Made by a program: the position numbers and the translations under genes. Of a stretch of 64,000 bases of DNA, positions 1 through 10,009 are shown piece after piece (within the stretch, counting starts at the first letter, position 1; every line of letters starts with the position of its first letter). A model generated the notes under the pieces. It saw nothing but the letters and a program-made list of their open reading frames with translations. It was not told the origin of the DNA and did no database searches. The stretch comes from Kordia sp. TARA_039_SRF (lineage in GTDB: Bacteria > Bacteroidota > Bacteroidia > Flavobacteriales > Flavobacteriaceae): assembly GCA_006383075.2 (NCBI GenBank), contig SMNH02000001.1:499945-563944 (forward strand), read 5' to 3'.

Positions 1-1092
1 TTTTACATTGTTTTCAAAATACGCCAGTACATCTTCCAATGCATTGTTTTTAGCAAAACTATCTGGATCTTCGCCTTCTGGAAATGTACACACACGTACA
101 TTCATGCCTTGCTCCAAAATCAAATCCACACCACGAAGCGACGCACGAATTCCCGCTGCATCTCCATCATACAGAATCGTAATATTTTTGGTCAAACGGT
201 TAATCAAGCGAATTTGTTCCGTTGTTAAGGCTGTTCCCGAAGAAGAAACTACATTATGAATTCCTGCTTGATGCATCTGAATGACATCCGTATATCCTTC
301 TACCAAATAGCAGTTGTCTTCTTTCGCAATTGCTTGTTTTGCGTAATACAAACCATACAACACTTTACTTTTGTGGTAAATATCACTTTCGGGTGAATTG
401 AGATATTTGGCCGCTTTTTTATCATTCGTCAAAATTCGACCTCCAAAACCCAATACACGTCCGCTCATGCTGTGAATTGGAAACATGACACGTCCTTTGA
501 AACGGTCAAAACGCTTTTCGCCTTTTACAATAGTAAGTCCCGTTTTTTCTAAATAGGTAAGATTGTAACCTTCTTTCAAAGCCGTATCCGTAAACGCGCT
601 CCATTCGTCCAACGCATATCCCAAGCCAAATTTTTTGATGGTTTCCGTCGTAAAACCGCGCTCTTTAAAATAAGTCAATGCAATTGCTTTGCCTTGCGGC
701 GATTCCCAAAGAATGTCTTGGTGATATTTTTTAGCATATTCCGACACCAAATACATACTTTCCTTTTCGTTGGCAAGTGCTTTTTCTTCGTCAGTACGTT
801 CGGTTTCTTCAATTTCAATTCCGTATTTATTAGCCAAATAGCGAATGGCTTCTGGATAGGTAAAATGTTCGTGTTCCATTAAAAATGCAACCACATTTCC
901 TCCTTTTCCAGAACTAAAATCTTTCCAAATTTGCTTTACAGGCGACACCATAAACGACGGCGTGCGTTCGTCCGAGAATGGACTCAATCCTTTAAAGTTA
1001 CTTCCCGATTTTTTGAGTTGTACAAAATCGCCTATCACTTCTTCTACGCGAGAAATGTCAAAAACAGCATCTATGGTCGATTTAGCAATCAA
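1..1092 (-). CDS. dnaG: DNA primase DnaG, 3' truncated by window edge
   Basis: Reverse-strand reading gives (M)IAKSTIDAVFDISRVEEVIGDFVQLKKSGSNFKGLSPFSDERTPSFMVSPVKQIWKDFSSGKGGNVVAFLMEHE...VEGYTDVIQMHQAGIHNVVSSSGTALT, the DnaG zinc-binding and Toprim regions. Start appears to be TTG at 1092; absent from the ORF track. Confidence 0.93.
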   Translation of the reverse strand, partial: MIAKSTIDAVFDISRVEEVIGDFVQLKKSGSNFKGLSPFSDERTPSFMVSPVKQIWKDFSSGKGGNVVAFLMEHEHFTYPEAIRYLANKYGIEIEETERTDEEKALANEKESMYLVSEYAKKYHQDILWESPQGKAIALTYFKERGFTTETIKKFGLGYALDEWSAFTDTALKEGYNLTYLEKTGLTIVKGEKRFDRFKGRVMFPIHSMSGRVLGFGGRILTNDKKAAKYLNSPESDIYHKSKVLYGLYYAKQAIAKEDNCYLVEGYTDVIQMHQAGIHNVVSSSGTALTTEQIRLINRLTKNITILYDGDAAGIRASLRGVDLILEQGMNVRVCTFPEGEDPDSFAKNNALEDVLAYFENNVK

Positions 1093-1339
1093 AGGTTTTG
1101 AGATTTTTAGGAATGAATTTCAAAAATACTAAGTTTCGGGGGAATTACGAATGTTGGATGCTGAATTTTGAATGGTCTTTCAAAGGAAATCTTGAAACTT
1201 CTGTAGTTAATAGTGGTTTCAAAGTACTTCTCGATACAAATTTGCCTCATTTCGACAAGCTCAATCAGCGGCAAATCCACTCGAAGTGACGTTTAGTATC
1301 TAGCTTAATTCAACATCCAACATTTAAAATTCATCATTT

Positions 1340-2398
1340 CTAAAAAACATCCAATAACACACCAAGAGAAATATTGCGTTGTTTGGCATTTGGACTTTTG
1401 AAGATGGGCGATAAGTCATATTTGCAGTACAAACTGATATCGTCCCAACCAATATAAGCGCCCAAACCGTAAACAAAGTTATTGGTATTGAAGTTTCTTC
1501 GGATTTCTTGGTCTACATTATCACTATTTTCAGAATAGCGCAATTTTTGTTTTACGGCTAAATTCACACCGAAATAACCACCAAGTCCAATTTTAAATTT
1601 TGAATTGGTGTAATAGCGCACATAACGGTCATTTTCCACTTTGCGCGAAGGTCCAAATTCAAAGTATAACGGAACTGTTAAATTGGTCATTCGTATTTTG
1701 GAACGATTCAAATCGTTAGGAAATTGCTCTAATGTTGTCAGGTCTCCATTGTCCACAAAATAACGGTTTCCTGTTGGTTTTAAGTTGTTATATTGCAACG
1801 TTAAACCGTAACGAAAACGCACAAAGTTGTGATTTTTAGCAACACGTGTACTCCACAGGATTCCAAATTCGAAGAATCGTGAGCCGCCCATTCGATAATC
1901 GGAATCACTGAGTGAAACTCCATCTTGAATGGCATTATTAAATCCGGCAGCAATCATGATGTCCGAATACGTTCGCTTGTCATATTTTAGCGGTCGCTTT
2001 TTGATTTTTCGCGTGTCAAAAACTTCTCCAAATCGGATAAAACTTCCACCTTCTTGAATGTAATATCCCGTTATCATTTCGCGTTTGTTTTTCGCCATGC
2101 GATATTCGATATTAGCAACAGACAGTTTTGCGGCTTTCTTTTTTTGTTTTTCAGCTTCCTCGGCAGTGATTTTTCCTTTTTCTAAGTCTTTATTAATCAG
2201 ATTTACTTTGCGCTTGAGCAATTCTTTTTCATCTTCGGTAATTGCTTTTAAAAGACCTTCAAGGTATTGTTTTTCACGCTCCTTTTTAAGCGCAATAGAA
2301 TCTTTTGTTTGTGTTGAAATGCTGTCTTTTTGTTGCGCTTTTACGCTAAAATTTATGCATAGAATGACCAGGCATGCATACAAAGTACTTGTTTTCAT
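1340..2398 (-). CDS. outer-membrane beta-barrel protein (PorT-like) with signal peptide
   Basis: N-terminal signal peptide, coiled-coil K/E-rich linker, then beta-barrel-like sequence ending in LGVLLDVF. Confidence 0.6.
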   Translation of the reverse strand: MKTSTLYACLVILCINFSVKAQQKDSISTQTKDSIALKKEREKQYLEGLLKAITEDEKELLKRKVNLINKDLEKGKITAEEAEKQKKKAAKLSVANIEYRMAKNKREMITGYYIQEGGSFIRFGEVFDTRKIKKRPLKYDKRTYSDIMIAAGFNNAIQDGVSLSDSDYRMGGSRFFEFGILWSTRVAKNHNFVRFRYGLTLQYNNLKPTGNRYFVDNGDLTTLEQFPNDLNRSKIRMTNLTVPLYFEFGPSRKVENDRYVRYYTNSKFKIGLGGYFGVNLAVKQKLRYSENSDNVDQEIRRNFNTNNFVYGLGAYIGWDDISLYCKYDLSPIFKSPNAKQRNISLGVLLDVF

Positions 2399-2453
2399 GT
2401 TCGTTTTTTTTATGTTAATTGATGATTTTTACGATGATTTTTTTGAGCGATTA

Positions 2454-3212
2454 TTACTCAATATCTGCCGTTCGCGTTCGTTGTAAATTGCGTTTTACAA
2501 GTTCAAATACACGTTGTTTGAACGATTTGTCAAGTTCGTATTCTACTTCGTTTAACAATTCTTCTGCGGTGGCGATTTTTGTATAATTTACTTTTTCTTC
2601 TTTAATTTTTAAATGTTTGAGTGCTTCTTGCGCTTCTTGCAACAAATAATCAATTTCAGCATCGGTGACTTTTCGTTCTTCTTTTTCAAATAATGCTGCG
2701 ATAGCACCTTTTAATTCGTCATTTGAAGCGACGGTGATTTCTTTTTCTTGTATGACTGTTTCTAGCTTTTGCGGCACTATTTTTTCTTGAATGGCAATGG
2801 TTTGCTGCACTTCTTTTTGTAAATCGGTTTGCAATGCTTTTACTTGTGTTGGAACTTGCTTTTCAGGAACGATTTCTTTTTCAGTAGTGACGATTTGTTC
2901 TGTCACAAAAATGTCTGTTTCTTTTACAGGATTGATTTCTTTTTGCGGCGTGATGATTGGCTCAAGATTTTTATCAACAGGCAATTCTTCATTCGCAATA
3001 ACATCTTCCACTTTCGCCGTTTCTGTACGCAAGATGCTAAACACAATCCAACCGACAAGCAATGCCAAACAGGCTGCATACGGAATATACATTTTTTTAG
3101 CACGCTTCTTTTTATCGTTCGCATCTAATTGTGCCGCTAGCTTTTCCCACGATTGCTCCGACACGTCCATTCTGCGCTCTTCTAATAGCTGTTTAATCTC
3201 AGGCGATTTCAT
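2454..3212 (-). CDS. putative membrane anti-sigma-factor-like protein
   Basis: Immediately downstream of and overlapping the ECF sigma gene; single TM segment (AACLALLVGWIVFSIL) after a short cytosolic N-terminus. Confidence 0.55.
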   Translation of the reverse strand: MKSPEIKQLLEERRMDVSEQSWEKLAAQLDANDKKKRAKKMYIPYAACLALLVGWIVFSILRTETAKVEDVIANEELPVDKNLEPIITPQKEINPVKETDIFVTEQIVTTEKEIVPEKQVPTQVKALQTDLQKEVQQTIAIQEKIVPQKLETVIQEKEITVASNDELKGAIAALFEKEERKVTDAEIDYLLQEAQEALKHLKIKEEKVNYTKIATAEELLNEVEYELDKSFKQRVFELVKRNLQRTRTADIE

Positions 3213-3762
3213 TAGCTCTGTTTTTTTTTGATTGTAATTGTGTTTGAAGCGTCTTTTTGGCTTTAAAAAGTTGTGTTTTAGAAGTACTTACCGAAATTTG
3301 CAACATTTCTGCAATTTCTTGATGTTTGTATCCTTCTATTTCATACAAGTTAAAAACAATTTTATAGCCTTGAGGCAACGCATCAATCGCTTTCTGAATT
3401 TCTTCTACACCCGCATTTACGTCCATTTGACATTCAGTGATTTCGGTGTAACTTTCAATTTGTTCTACGGCAACTAGCGGATTCTTTTTTCGCAAAAACG
3501 AAATCGATTCCCGAATCATAATTCTGCGAATCCAACCTTCAAAACTTCCTTTGTTTTGATACGTTTTCAATTGTGTAAATACTTTGAAAAATCCCGAAAG
3601 CATCACTTCTTCTGCATCGTGAACGTTGGAAATGTAATACCTACAAACGCTCAACATTTTTGGCGCGTGTTGTGCATACAATACTTGCTGCGCTTTTCGG
3701 TCGTTGCGCTTTGCTCGTTTGATTAATTGTGCTTCTTGTAGATGTAATTGTATAACTTTCAC
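3199..3762 (-). CDS. RNA polymerase ECF-type sigma-70 factor
   Basis: Sigma region 2/4 motifs: ISNVHDAEEVMLSGFFKVF, GSFEGWIRRIMIRESISFLRK, LYEIEGYKHQEIAEMLQISVSTSKTQLFKAKK. Confidence 0.88.
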   Translation of the reverse strand: MKVIQLHLQEAQLIKRAKRNDRKAQQVLYAQHAPKMLSVCRYYISNVHDAEEVMLSGFFKVFTQLKTYQNKGSFEGWIRRIMIRESISFLRKKNPLVAVEQIESYTEITECQMDVNAGVEEIQKAIDALPQGYKIVFNLYEIEGYKHQEIAEMLQISVSTSKTQLFKAKKTLQTQLQSKKNRANEIA

Positions 3763-3831
3763 TTTACAGGCTGCTTTCTATTGACATAGACGCAATTTTT
3801 ATGCAAATGGTTGTCTGAGGATGAAAAAAAA

Positions 3832-4809
3832 TTATTTTTTTCTATCAATTACGTAGTTTACCATCAACTCTAAAGAGTCTTTGTAAGTAGATTTTGGGTA
3901 GGTTTCTAGCAGGTTCAGCGCTTTTTCTTGGTATATCTTCATTTGATTTTCCGCATATTCCAATCCGCCAACTCTTTTTACAAAAGCAATCACTTCTTTG
4001 ACCTTTTTTTTGTCTTTGTTGTGATTTTTTACTGAGTTGATTACCCACTTTTTTTCTTCTTTGGTACAATGATTCAACGCGTAAATGAGCGGAAGTGTCA
4101 TTTTTTGTTCTTTGATATCAATCCCTGTCGGTTTCCCGATTTTTGTTTGTCCGTAATCGAATAAATCATCTTTAATCTGAAACGCCATTCCGATATATTC
4201 ACCAAACAAACGCATGCGTTCTACTTCTTCTTCAGATGCATTGACTGATTGTGCGCCCATGGCACAACACGCTGCGATTAAAGTTGCTGTTTTCTGTCGA
4301 ATGATTTCATAGTAGATTTCTTCTGTAATGTCCAATCTACGTGCTTTTTCAATTTGCAGCAATTCGCCTTCACTCATTTCACGAACTGCCACTGAGATGA
4401 TTCGCAACAAATCAAAATCTCCATTATCAATCGATAGTAATAATCCTTTCGACAGTAAATAATCGCCCACCAAGACTGCAATTTTATTTTTCCAAAGTGC
4501 ATTGATTGAGAAAAAACCTCTTCGTCGGTTGGAATCGTCTACCACATCATCATGCACTAACGTTGCCGTGTGAATCAACTCAATTACCGAAGCGCCACGA
4601 TAAGTGCGTTCATTGACAATTCCGTCAGACACCATTTTGGATACAAGAAAGACAAACATCGGACGCATTTGCTTTCCTTTTCTATTGACGATGTAATGTG
4701 TGATTCGGTTGAGTAGCGCGACTTTGGAAGACATCGAATTGTAAAACTTTTTCTCAAAAAGCTCCATTTCTTTGACAATCGGTTGTTTTATCTGCGCGAC
4801 TACTTTCAT
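3832..4809 (-). CDS. polyprenyl synthetase family protein
   Basis: Aspartate-rich motifs LVHDDVVDDSNRRRG and QIKDDLFDY; GKQMRPMFV. Confidence 0.92.
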   Translation of the reverse strand: MKVVAQIKQPIVKEMELFEKKFYNSMSSKVALLNRITHYIVNRKGKQMRPMFVFLVSKMVSDGIVNERTYRGASVIELIHTATLVHDDVVDDSNRRRGFFSINALWKNKIAVLVGDYLLSKGLLLSIDNGDFDLLRIISVAVREMSEGELLQIEKARRLDITEEIYYEIIRQKTATLIAACCAMGAQSVNASEEEVERMRLFGEYIGMAFQIKDDLFDYGQTKIGKPTGIDIKEQKMTLPLIYALNHCTKEEKKWVINSVKNHNKDKKKVKEVIAFVKRVGGLEYAENQMKIYQEKALNLLETYPKSTYKDSLELMVNYVIDRKK

Positions 4810-5072
4810 GTGGCTGCAAAGATATTAACTAATTCCATGATTTGTGTCCTTTTTAACAAGAATCAAACACAATTCATCGTTTTAGTAGTAACCTTTTTAC
4901 ACATTTTATGGTTCAACATACGCAATTCATTTTTGATAATTTGAAAATTTTCACTGTGAGCTTTTATCAAATTCTTAAAAATGCGTTTGCAAACGTTAAA
5001 AACATCAGAGATTACACCTAATGTTGTATTTTTTTATAACTTTAAGAATATTAACACATTAAAGTCGAGCTT

Positions 5073-6197
5073 ATGAAAAAAATTACACTTTTACTTTTAA
5101 CATTTATTTCTTTTCAATTTGGATTTGCGCAATTGTCTGAAGATTTTGAATCTGGTGCCGCTATTCCCGCAGGATGGACTAGTTTTATTGGGACTAATGG
5201 TTTAGGGACTGTTCAAGATTGGCAAATTAACGTCGGAGCAACCAACAATGTTGCTTTTGTAACCTGGGAAGCTGTTACAGGCGGAAATGCGGAAGATTGG
5301 CTTGTGACTCCACAGTTTACTGTAGATGCTACAAATTTTATTCTTTCGTTTGATCAATCGGATAGTTTTGCTACGGATTATGGTTCTACCTACACAATTC
5401 GTGTGTCAACGAACAGTCAAACCACACATGCCGATTTCGTGATTGTAGACACACAAAACGAAACAGATGTTTGGTCGGGCGGACCTTTAGCACAACACAC
5501 GGTAGATTTAAGTGCCTATATAGGACAACCCATTTATGTAGCGTTTGTTTTGGAACAAAATGATGGTGACCGTTGGATTATTGATAATGTAGAAATGATT
5601 GCCAACGCAACTGCTCCAGATCCTGCGACGACTCCAACACCAGCAGATATGGCTACAGGCGTTGTAATTGATCCCGCAGATGATAATATGGATGGAATGC
5701 CTGACAATTCGGTTTCGTTTGCTTGGCAAGCTGCTACTACAGGTGATCCAGCTACGGCGTATGATGTGTATCTAGGCGATTCGCCAACGACATTGAATTT
5801 ACTAGGAACACTTGGTGCTACTTCAGTTGATATTACAGGAATGGAATATTCCACACAATATTATTGGCAAATTGTAGCTAAAAATGTTGGTGGAGACGCG
5901 ACGAATTCGCCGATTTGGAGTTTTACAACCGAAGCTGATCCGTTATCAGTTGATGAAGTTGATACCATCAATTTTACACTATATCCAAATCCAACAACGG
6001 GCATTGTTCAGTTTGAAAGTACGCAACCTATTGACAATTTGAAAGTGATTAATTTGTTTGGACAGGAAGTATTGCGTGTTGATAAAGAAGTTTTTACTAA
6101 TAATCAAATGGATATTTCAACTTTACGCGCTGGAACGTATATTTTGATTGTCACTATTGGTGATAACACTAGTTCTTATAAAGTTGTGAAGCAATAG
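5073..6197 (+). CDS. secreted choice-of-anchor J / fibronectin-like protein with T9SS type A sorting domain
   Basis: Signal peptide; EDFESGAAIPAGWTSF...WLVTPQF...; C-terminal LYPNPTTGIVQFES...AGTYILIVTIGDNTSSYKVVKQ. Confidence 0.85.
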   Translation: MKKITLLLLTFISFQFGFAQLSEDFESGAAIPAGWTSFIGTNGLGTVQDWQINVGATNNVAFVTWEAVTGGNAEDWLVTPQFTVDATNFILSFDQSDSFATDYGSTYTIRVSTNSQTTHADFVIVDTQNETDVWSGGPLAQHTVDLSAYIGQPIYVAFVLEQNDGDRWIIDNVEMIANATAPDPATTPTPADMATGVVIDPADDNMDGMPDNSVSFAWQAATTGDPATAYDVYLGDSPTTLNLLGTLGATSVDITGMEYSTQYYWQIVAKNVGGDATNSPIWSFTTEADPLSVDEVDTINFTLYPNPTTGIVQFESTQPIDNLKVINLFGQEVLRVDKEVFTNNQMDISTLRAGTYILIVTIGDNTSSYKVVKQ

Positions 6198-6520
6198 TTT
6201 TCAAAACACATTTTATAAATAATCAAAAGCCTTCAGAGTTTTACTTTGGAGGTTTTTGTTTTTTTAGATTGAAAGATTGAAGAATTGAATGAAAGTTACT
6301 CTAAGGAGAAAAATAGAAAAATGTTTCAATCAAAGCTGAAATAATCATCGAAAAATTAATGCCATTGATACATTTTCAAATTGCCACATTGTTATTATAA
6401 CTAAAAGATTCAAAAATTGAAAAATTAAAAGACTCCTATCTCAATGATTAACTAAAAAAACGTTTCAATCAAAGCAATATTGAACATTGAAAAATGAGCC
6501 ACATTGATACATTGAAAATA

Positions 6521-7564
6521 TTATTCTTTATTCGCCAATTGCCCACAAGCTGCGTCAATGTCTTTTCCTCTGGAGCGTCGTACCGTAACAGTAATTCCGT
6601 TTTGTTCTAGCGAATCTACGTAGCGGTCAATTGCTTTATTACTGGCTTGTTGAAATTCACCATCGTCAATCGGATTGTATTCAATCAAATTGACTTTACT
6701 TGGAACATCTTTACAGAATTTCACCAACGCATTGATGTCTTTTTGCTGGTCGTTGATACCGTCCCAAACAACATATTCGTAGGTAATTTTGTTTTTGGTT
6801 TTGTCGTACCAATATGCCAATGCTTCTTTTAAATCTGTAAGTGGAAAGTGTTCATTAAACGGCATTATAGATGTTCTCACTTCTTCAATTGCAGAATGTA
6901 GAGAAACTGCCAATTTGAATTTTACCTCATCATCTGCCATTTTCTTAATCATTTTTGGAACGCCCGAAGTAGAAACGGTGATACGTTTTGGCGACATTCC
7001 CAAACCTTCGTCAGAGGTAATTTTATCTATCGCTTTTAGCACATTATTGTAATTCATCAAAGGTTCGCCCATTCCCATAAATACGATGTTGGATAACGGT
7101 CTGCCATGATACAAACGACTTTCACGGTCAATGGCGACTACTTGATCATAAATTTCATCAGGATTTAGATTTCGCATGCGTTTTAATCGCGCTGTAGCGC
7201 AAAATTTACAATCCAAACTACAACCAACTTGACTCGACACACAAGCTGTAGTTCGGGTTGCGGTTGGAATTAGAACAGATTCCACAACCAATCCGTCATG
7301 CAAACGCACGGCGTTTTTGATAGTGCCGTCCGAACTTCGCTGCATTTTGTCCACACGAATATGATTAATGACAAAGTTTTCTTCCAGCATTTGGCGCGTG
7401 CTTTTAGAAATATTCGTCATGTCTTCAAAATTGTGTGCGCCTTTTTGCCACAACCATTCATAGACTTGATTTCCTCGAAACGCCTTGTCTCCTTGCGATA
7501 CAAAAAATTCTCGTAGTTGTTCTTTGCTCAATGCGCGTATGTCCTTCTTCCCTGCTTGTTTCAT
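6521..7564 (-). CDS. rlmN: 23S rRNA (adenine2503-C2)-methyltransferase RlmN
   Basis: Radical SAM CxxxCxxC (SLDCKFCATA), VFMGMGEPLMNYNNV, RRSRGKDIDAACGQLA. Confidence 0.96.
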   Translation of the reverse strand: MKQAGKKDIRALSKEQLREFFVSQGDKAFRGNQVYEWLWQKGAHNFEDMTNISKSTRQMLEENFVINHIRVDKMQRSSDGTIKNAVRLHDGLVVESVLIPTATRTTACVSSQVGCSLDCKFCATARLKRMRNLNPDEIYDQVVAIDRESRLYHGRPLSNIVFMGMGEPLMNYNNVLKAIDKITSDEGLGMSPKRITVSTSGVPKMIKKMADDEVKFKLAVSLHSAIEEVRTSIMPFNEHFPLTDLKEALAYWYDKTKNKITYEYVVWDGINDQQKDINALVKFCKDVPSKVNLIEYNPIDDGEFQQASNKAIDRYVDSLEQNGITVTVRRSRGKDIDAACGQLANKE

Positions 7565-7639
7565 GCTGCAAAAATAGGGAGAATTTGTGAGTTTTTGATT
7601 TAATTACCGCAGCAATGTATCAATTGGCATGTATGAGTG

Positions 7640-8680
7640 TTATCTTCTTTTTATTTCGATTTTGACATCATAATCTGCTTCAGTCAAACCTTCTGCACCC
7701 ACAACACCAATCACCACTTTATACGGTCTGTTAATTGCATTTAAGCGAACTTTTCGTGTGTGGTCTTGGGTTTTTCCACGCCATTTCCGATCCCATTTAT
7801 AGTCTGCTTCACAAGTAATACAGCTATTTAGATTGGGTGGAAGCGCTTCGTTTGTTTCGCCTACCATGTAGGCATATAGACTCAGATTGTGATTTTTATT
7901 TTTCGGAATGACCGTAATAAACATTTCAGAATATTTCGGAATCGTTGTTGTGTATACTACATGATTTCCACTAAACTTTTGATTTTTTGTTGCAGGAAAA
8001 CATGCTACACTACTATTGGCTGCCCAAGATAAATCTGGCACTAAACTTCCCTTCATTAGGTTTCCGCTTGTAATTGTCACAGCTCCTTTTGTTACAATGT
8101 TAGTCGCTTCGATTTTAGAAGTGACTTTAGAGACTTCTTCGCCTCCTTTGAGTTGTATTTGCAAGGTGAAGTCAGCTTCCGTTAAGCCTTCTGCACCTAC
8201 AACACCTATCACTACTTTGTATGGATTGTTAATTGCGTTGAGTCTGACCATTCGCGTATGATCTTGGGTTTTTCCTCTACGCTTGTAATCCCATTTAAAA
8301 TCAGCTTCGCAAGTAATGCAACTGTTTAAGTTTGGAGGCAATTGTTGATTCTGCTCTCCCACCAAATAAGCATATACACTAAGATTGTGATTTTTGTTTT
8401 TTGGAATAACCTTGATAAACATTTCAGAACGCTTCGGAATTGTCGTTGTATAAAACGTATGATTTCCTGAAAATTTTTGATTTCTAGTCGCAGGAAAACA
8501 CGCTACACTACTGTTTGCTGCCCATGACAAGTCAGACAGTTTTTCACCATCTGCTATGTTTCCTTGATACGAAACTGTATAATTAGGCTTTACCTTAATG
8601 CTGGTTATGCTTTGATGTTGTGCTATAATGTTGTGACTACTGAAAAGACTCAAAATCACACATAAAATACGTATTCTCAT
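7640..8680 (-). CDS. secreted protein with two near-identical tandem domains
   Basis: Signal peptide followed by two copies of SDLSWAANSSVACFPAT+NQKFSGNH...GVVGAEGLTEAD. Confidence 0.75.
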   Translation of the reverse strand: MRIRILCVILSLFSSHNIIAQHQSITSIKVKPNYTVSYQGNIADGEKLSDLSWAANSSVACFPATRNQKFSGNHTFYTTTIPKRSEMFIKVIPKNKNHNLSVYAYLVGEQNQQLPPNLNSCITCEADFKWDYKRRGKTQDHTRMVRLNAINNPYKVVIGVVGAEGLTEADFTLQIQLKGGEEVSKVTSKIEATNIVTKGAVTITSGNLMKGSLVPDLSWAANSSVACFPATKNQKFSGNHVVYTTTIPKYSEMFITVIPKNKNHNLSLYAYMVGETNEALPPNLNSCITCEADYKWDRKWRGKTQDHTRKVRLNAINRPYKVVIGVVGAEGLTEADYDVKIEIKRR

Positions 8681-8800
8681 GACGAAATGCTTTTGTTATT
8701 TTCAAAGTACGTAAAAAAGCTACTGAACGGAGATTGTCATGTATTTTCGGTTGCTAATTTTGTACGGACTACCGATTTTACCTTTAAGCATAAAAAACAA

Positions 8801-8826
8801 AATCCTGCCACAAGACAGGATTTATA
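8801..8826 (-). terminator. rho-independent terminator of queA
   Basis: Minus-strand AAATCCTGTCTTGTGGCAGGATTTTGTTTTTT. Confidence 0.7.
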
Positions 8827-8874
8827 GGTTTATATTGAACATATCTCGACTACGCTCGATATGACACATTCGAA

Positions 8875-9930
8875 TTATAAAATTAACATGGCATCACCGT
8901 ACGAGTAAAATTGATATCCTTCTTTGATAGCTTCGTCATACGCTTTTAAGATGAATTCGTGACCTGCAAAGGCAGAAACCATCATTAACAACGTAGATTT
9001 TGGCGTATGGAAGTTGGTAATCATACAGTTGGCAATGCTGAATTCATACGGAGGAAAGATGAATTTGTTTGTCCAACCTTCGTATTCGTTTAGTGTTCTT
9101 TCTGAAGAAACTGAGCTTTCCAACGCGCGCATTACCGTTGTTCCAACAGCACATACACGTTTTTTGTTCTTTTTGGCATTGTTTACCGTTTCAACAGCTG
9201 GCGCTTCAATTTTTAATTCTTCAGAGTCCATCTTATGCTTAGATAAATCTTCTACCTCAACAGGATTAAAAGTTCCTAAACCAACATGTAACGTGATTTC
9301 AGAAAAGTCAATTCCTTTAATTTCCAAACGCTTTAATAAGTGTTTTGAGAAATGCAAACCTGCTGTTGGAGCAGCTACAGCACCTTCTTCTTTTGCATAA
9401 ATGGTTTGGTAACGCTCTTCATCTTCTGGTTCTACATCTCTTTTGATATATTTTGGAAGTGGCGTTTGTCCTAGCTCTCCTAATTTTTGTCTAAATTCTT
9501 GGTACGAACCATCGTATAGAAAACGTAACGTACGACCTCTAGAAGTTGTGTTGTCAATTACTTCAGCTACTAAACTTTCGTCTTCGCCAAAGTATAATTT
9601 ATTTCCGATTCTAATTTTACGTGCAGGATCCACCAACACGTCCCATAAACGTTGTTCTTCGTTTAATTCTCTTAATAAAAAGACCTCAATACGTGCGCCT
9701 GTTTTTTCTTTGTTTCCAAAAAGTCGTGCAGGAAATACTTTTGTATTGTTCAGCACCATTACATCACCTTCGTCAAAATATTCCACCAAATCTTTGAATT
9801 TTCGGTGTTCAATAGTTTGTTTTTCGCGATTCAACACCATTAAACGTGCTTCATCTCTGTGTTCTGAAGGATATTCTGCCAATAATTCTGAAGGAAGATC
9901 AAAATTAAAATGCGATAGCTTTTTTGCCAT
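8875..9930 (-). CDS. queA: S-adenosylmethionine:tRNA ribosyltransferase-isomerase QueA
   Basis: [50 protein letters not shown]. Confidence 0.96.
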   Translation of the reverse strand: MAKKLSHFNFDLPSELLAEYPSEHRDEARLMVLNREKQTIEHRKFKDLVEYFDEGDVMVLNNTKVFPARLFGNKEKTGARIEVFLLRELNEEQRLWDVLVDPARKIRIGNKLYFGEDESLVAEVIDNTTSRGRTLRFLYDGSYQEFRQKLGELGQTPLPKYIKRDVEPEDEERYQTIYAKEEGAVAAPTAGLHFSKHLLKRLEIKGIDFSEITLHVGLGTFNPVEVEDLSKHKMDSEELKIEAPAVETVNNAKKNKKRVCAVGTTVMRALESSVSSERTLNEYEGWTNKFIFPPYEFSIANCMITNFHTPKSTLLMMVSAFAGHEFILKAYDEAIKEGYQFYSYGDAMLIL

Positions 9931-10009
9931 AAGTTTTTTGAGTTATTTTTTTAAGAATTGCAAATATACAATCTCAACATAGGGGTTGTCAAGTATTTGG
10001 CGTGTTTTT

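Noticed and set aside
2085-3128. Plus-strand ORFs opposite the OMP/anti-sigma genes
   Set aside because: They are antisense shadows of the better-supported minus-strand genes, rich in F/S/C as expected from reverse reading; same for most other antisense ORFs in the track.
9931-10009. preQ1 riboswitch upstream of queA
   Set aside because: No preQ1-like hairpin/A-rich tail found in the short upstream spacer.
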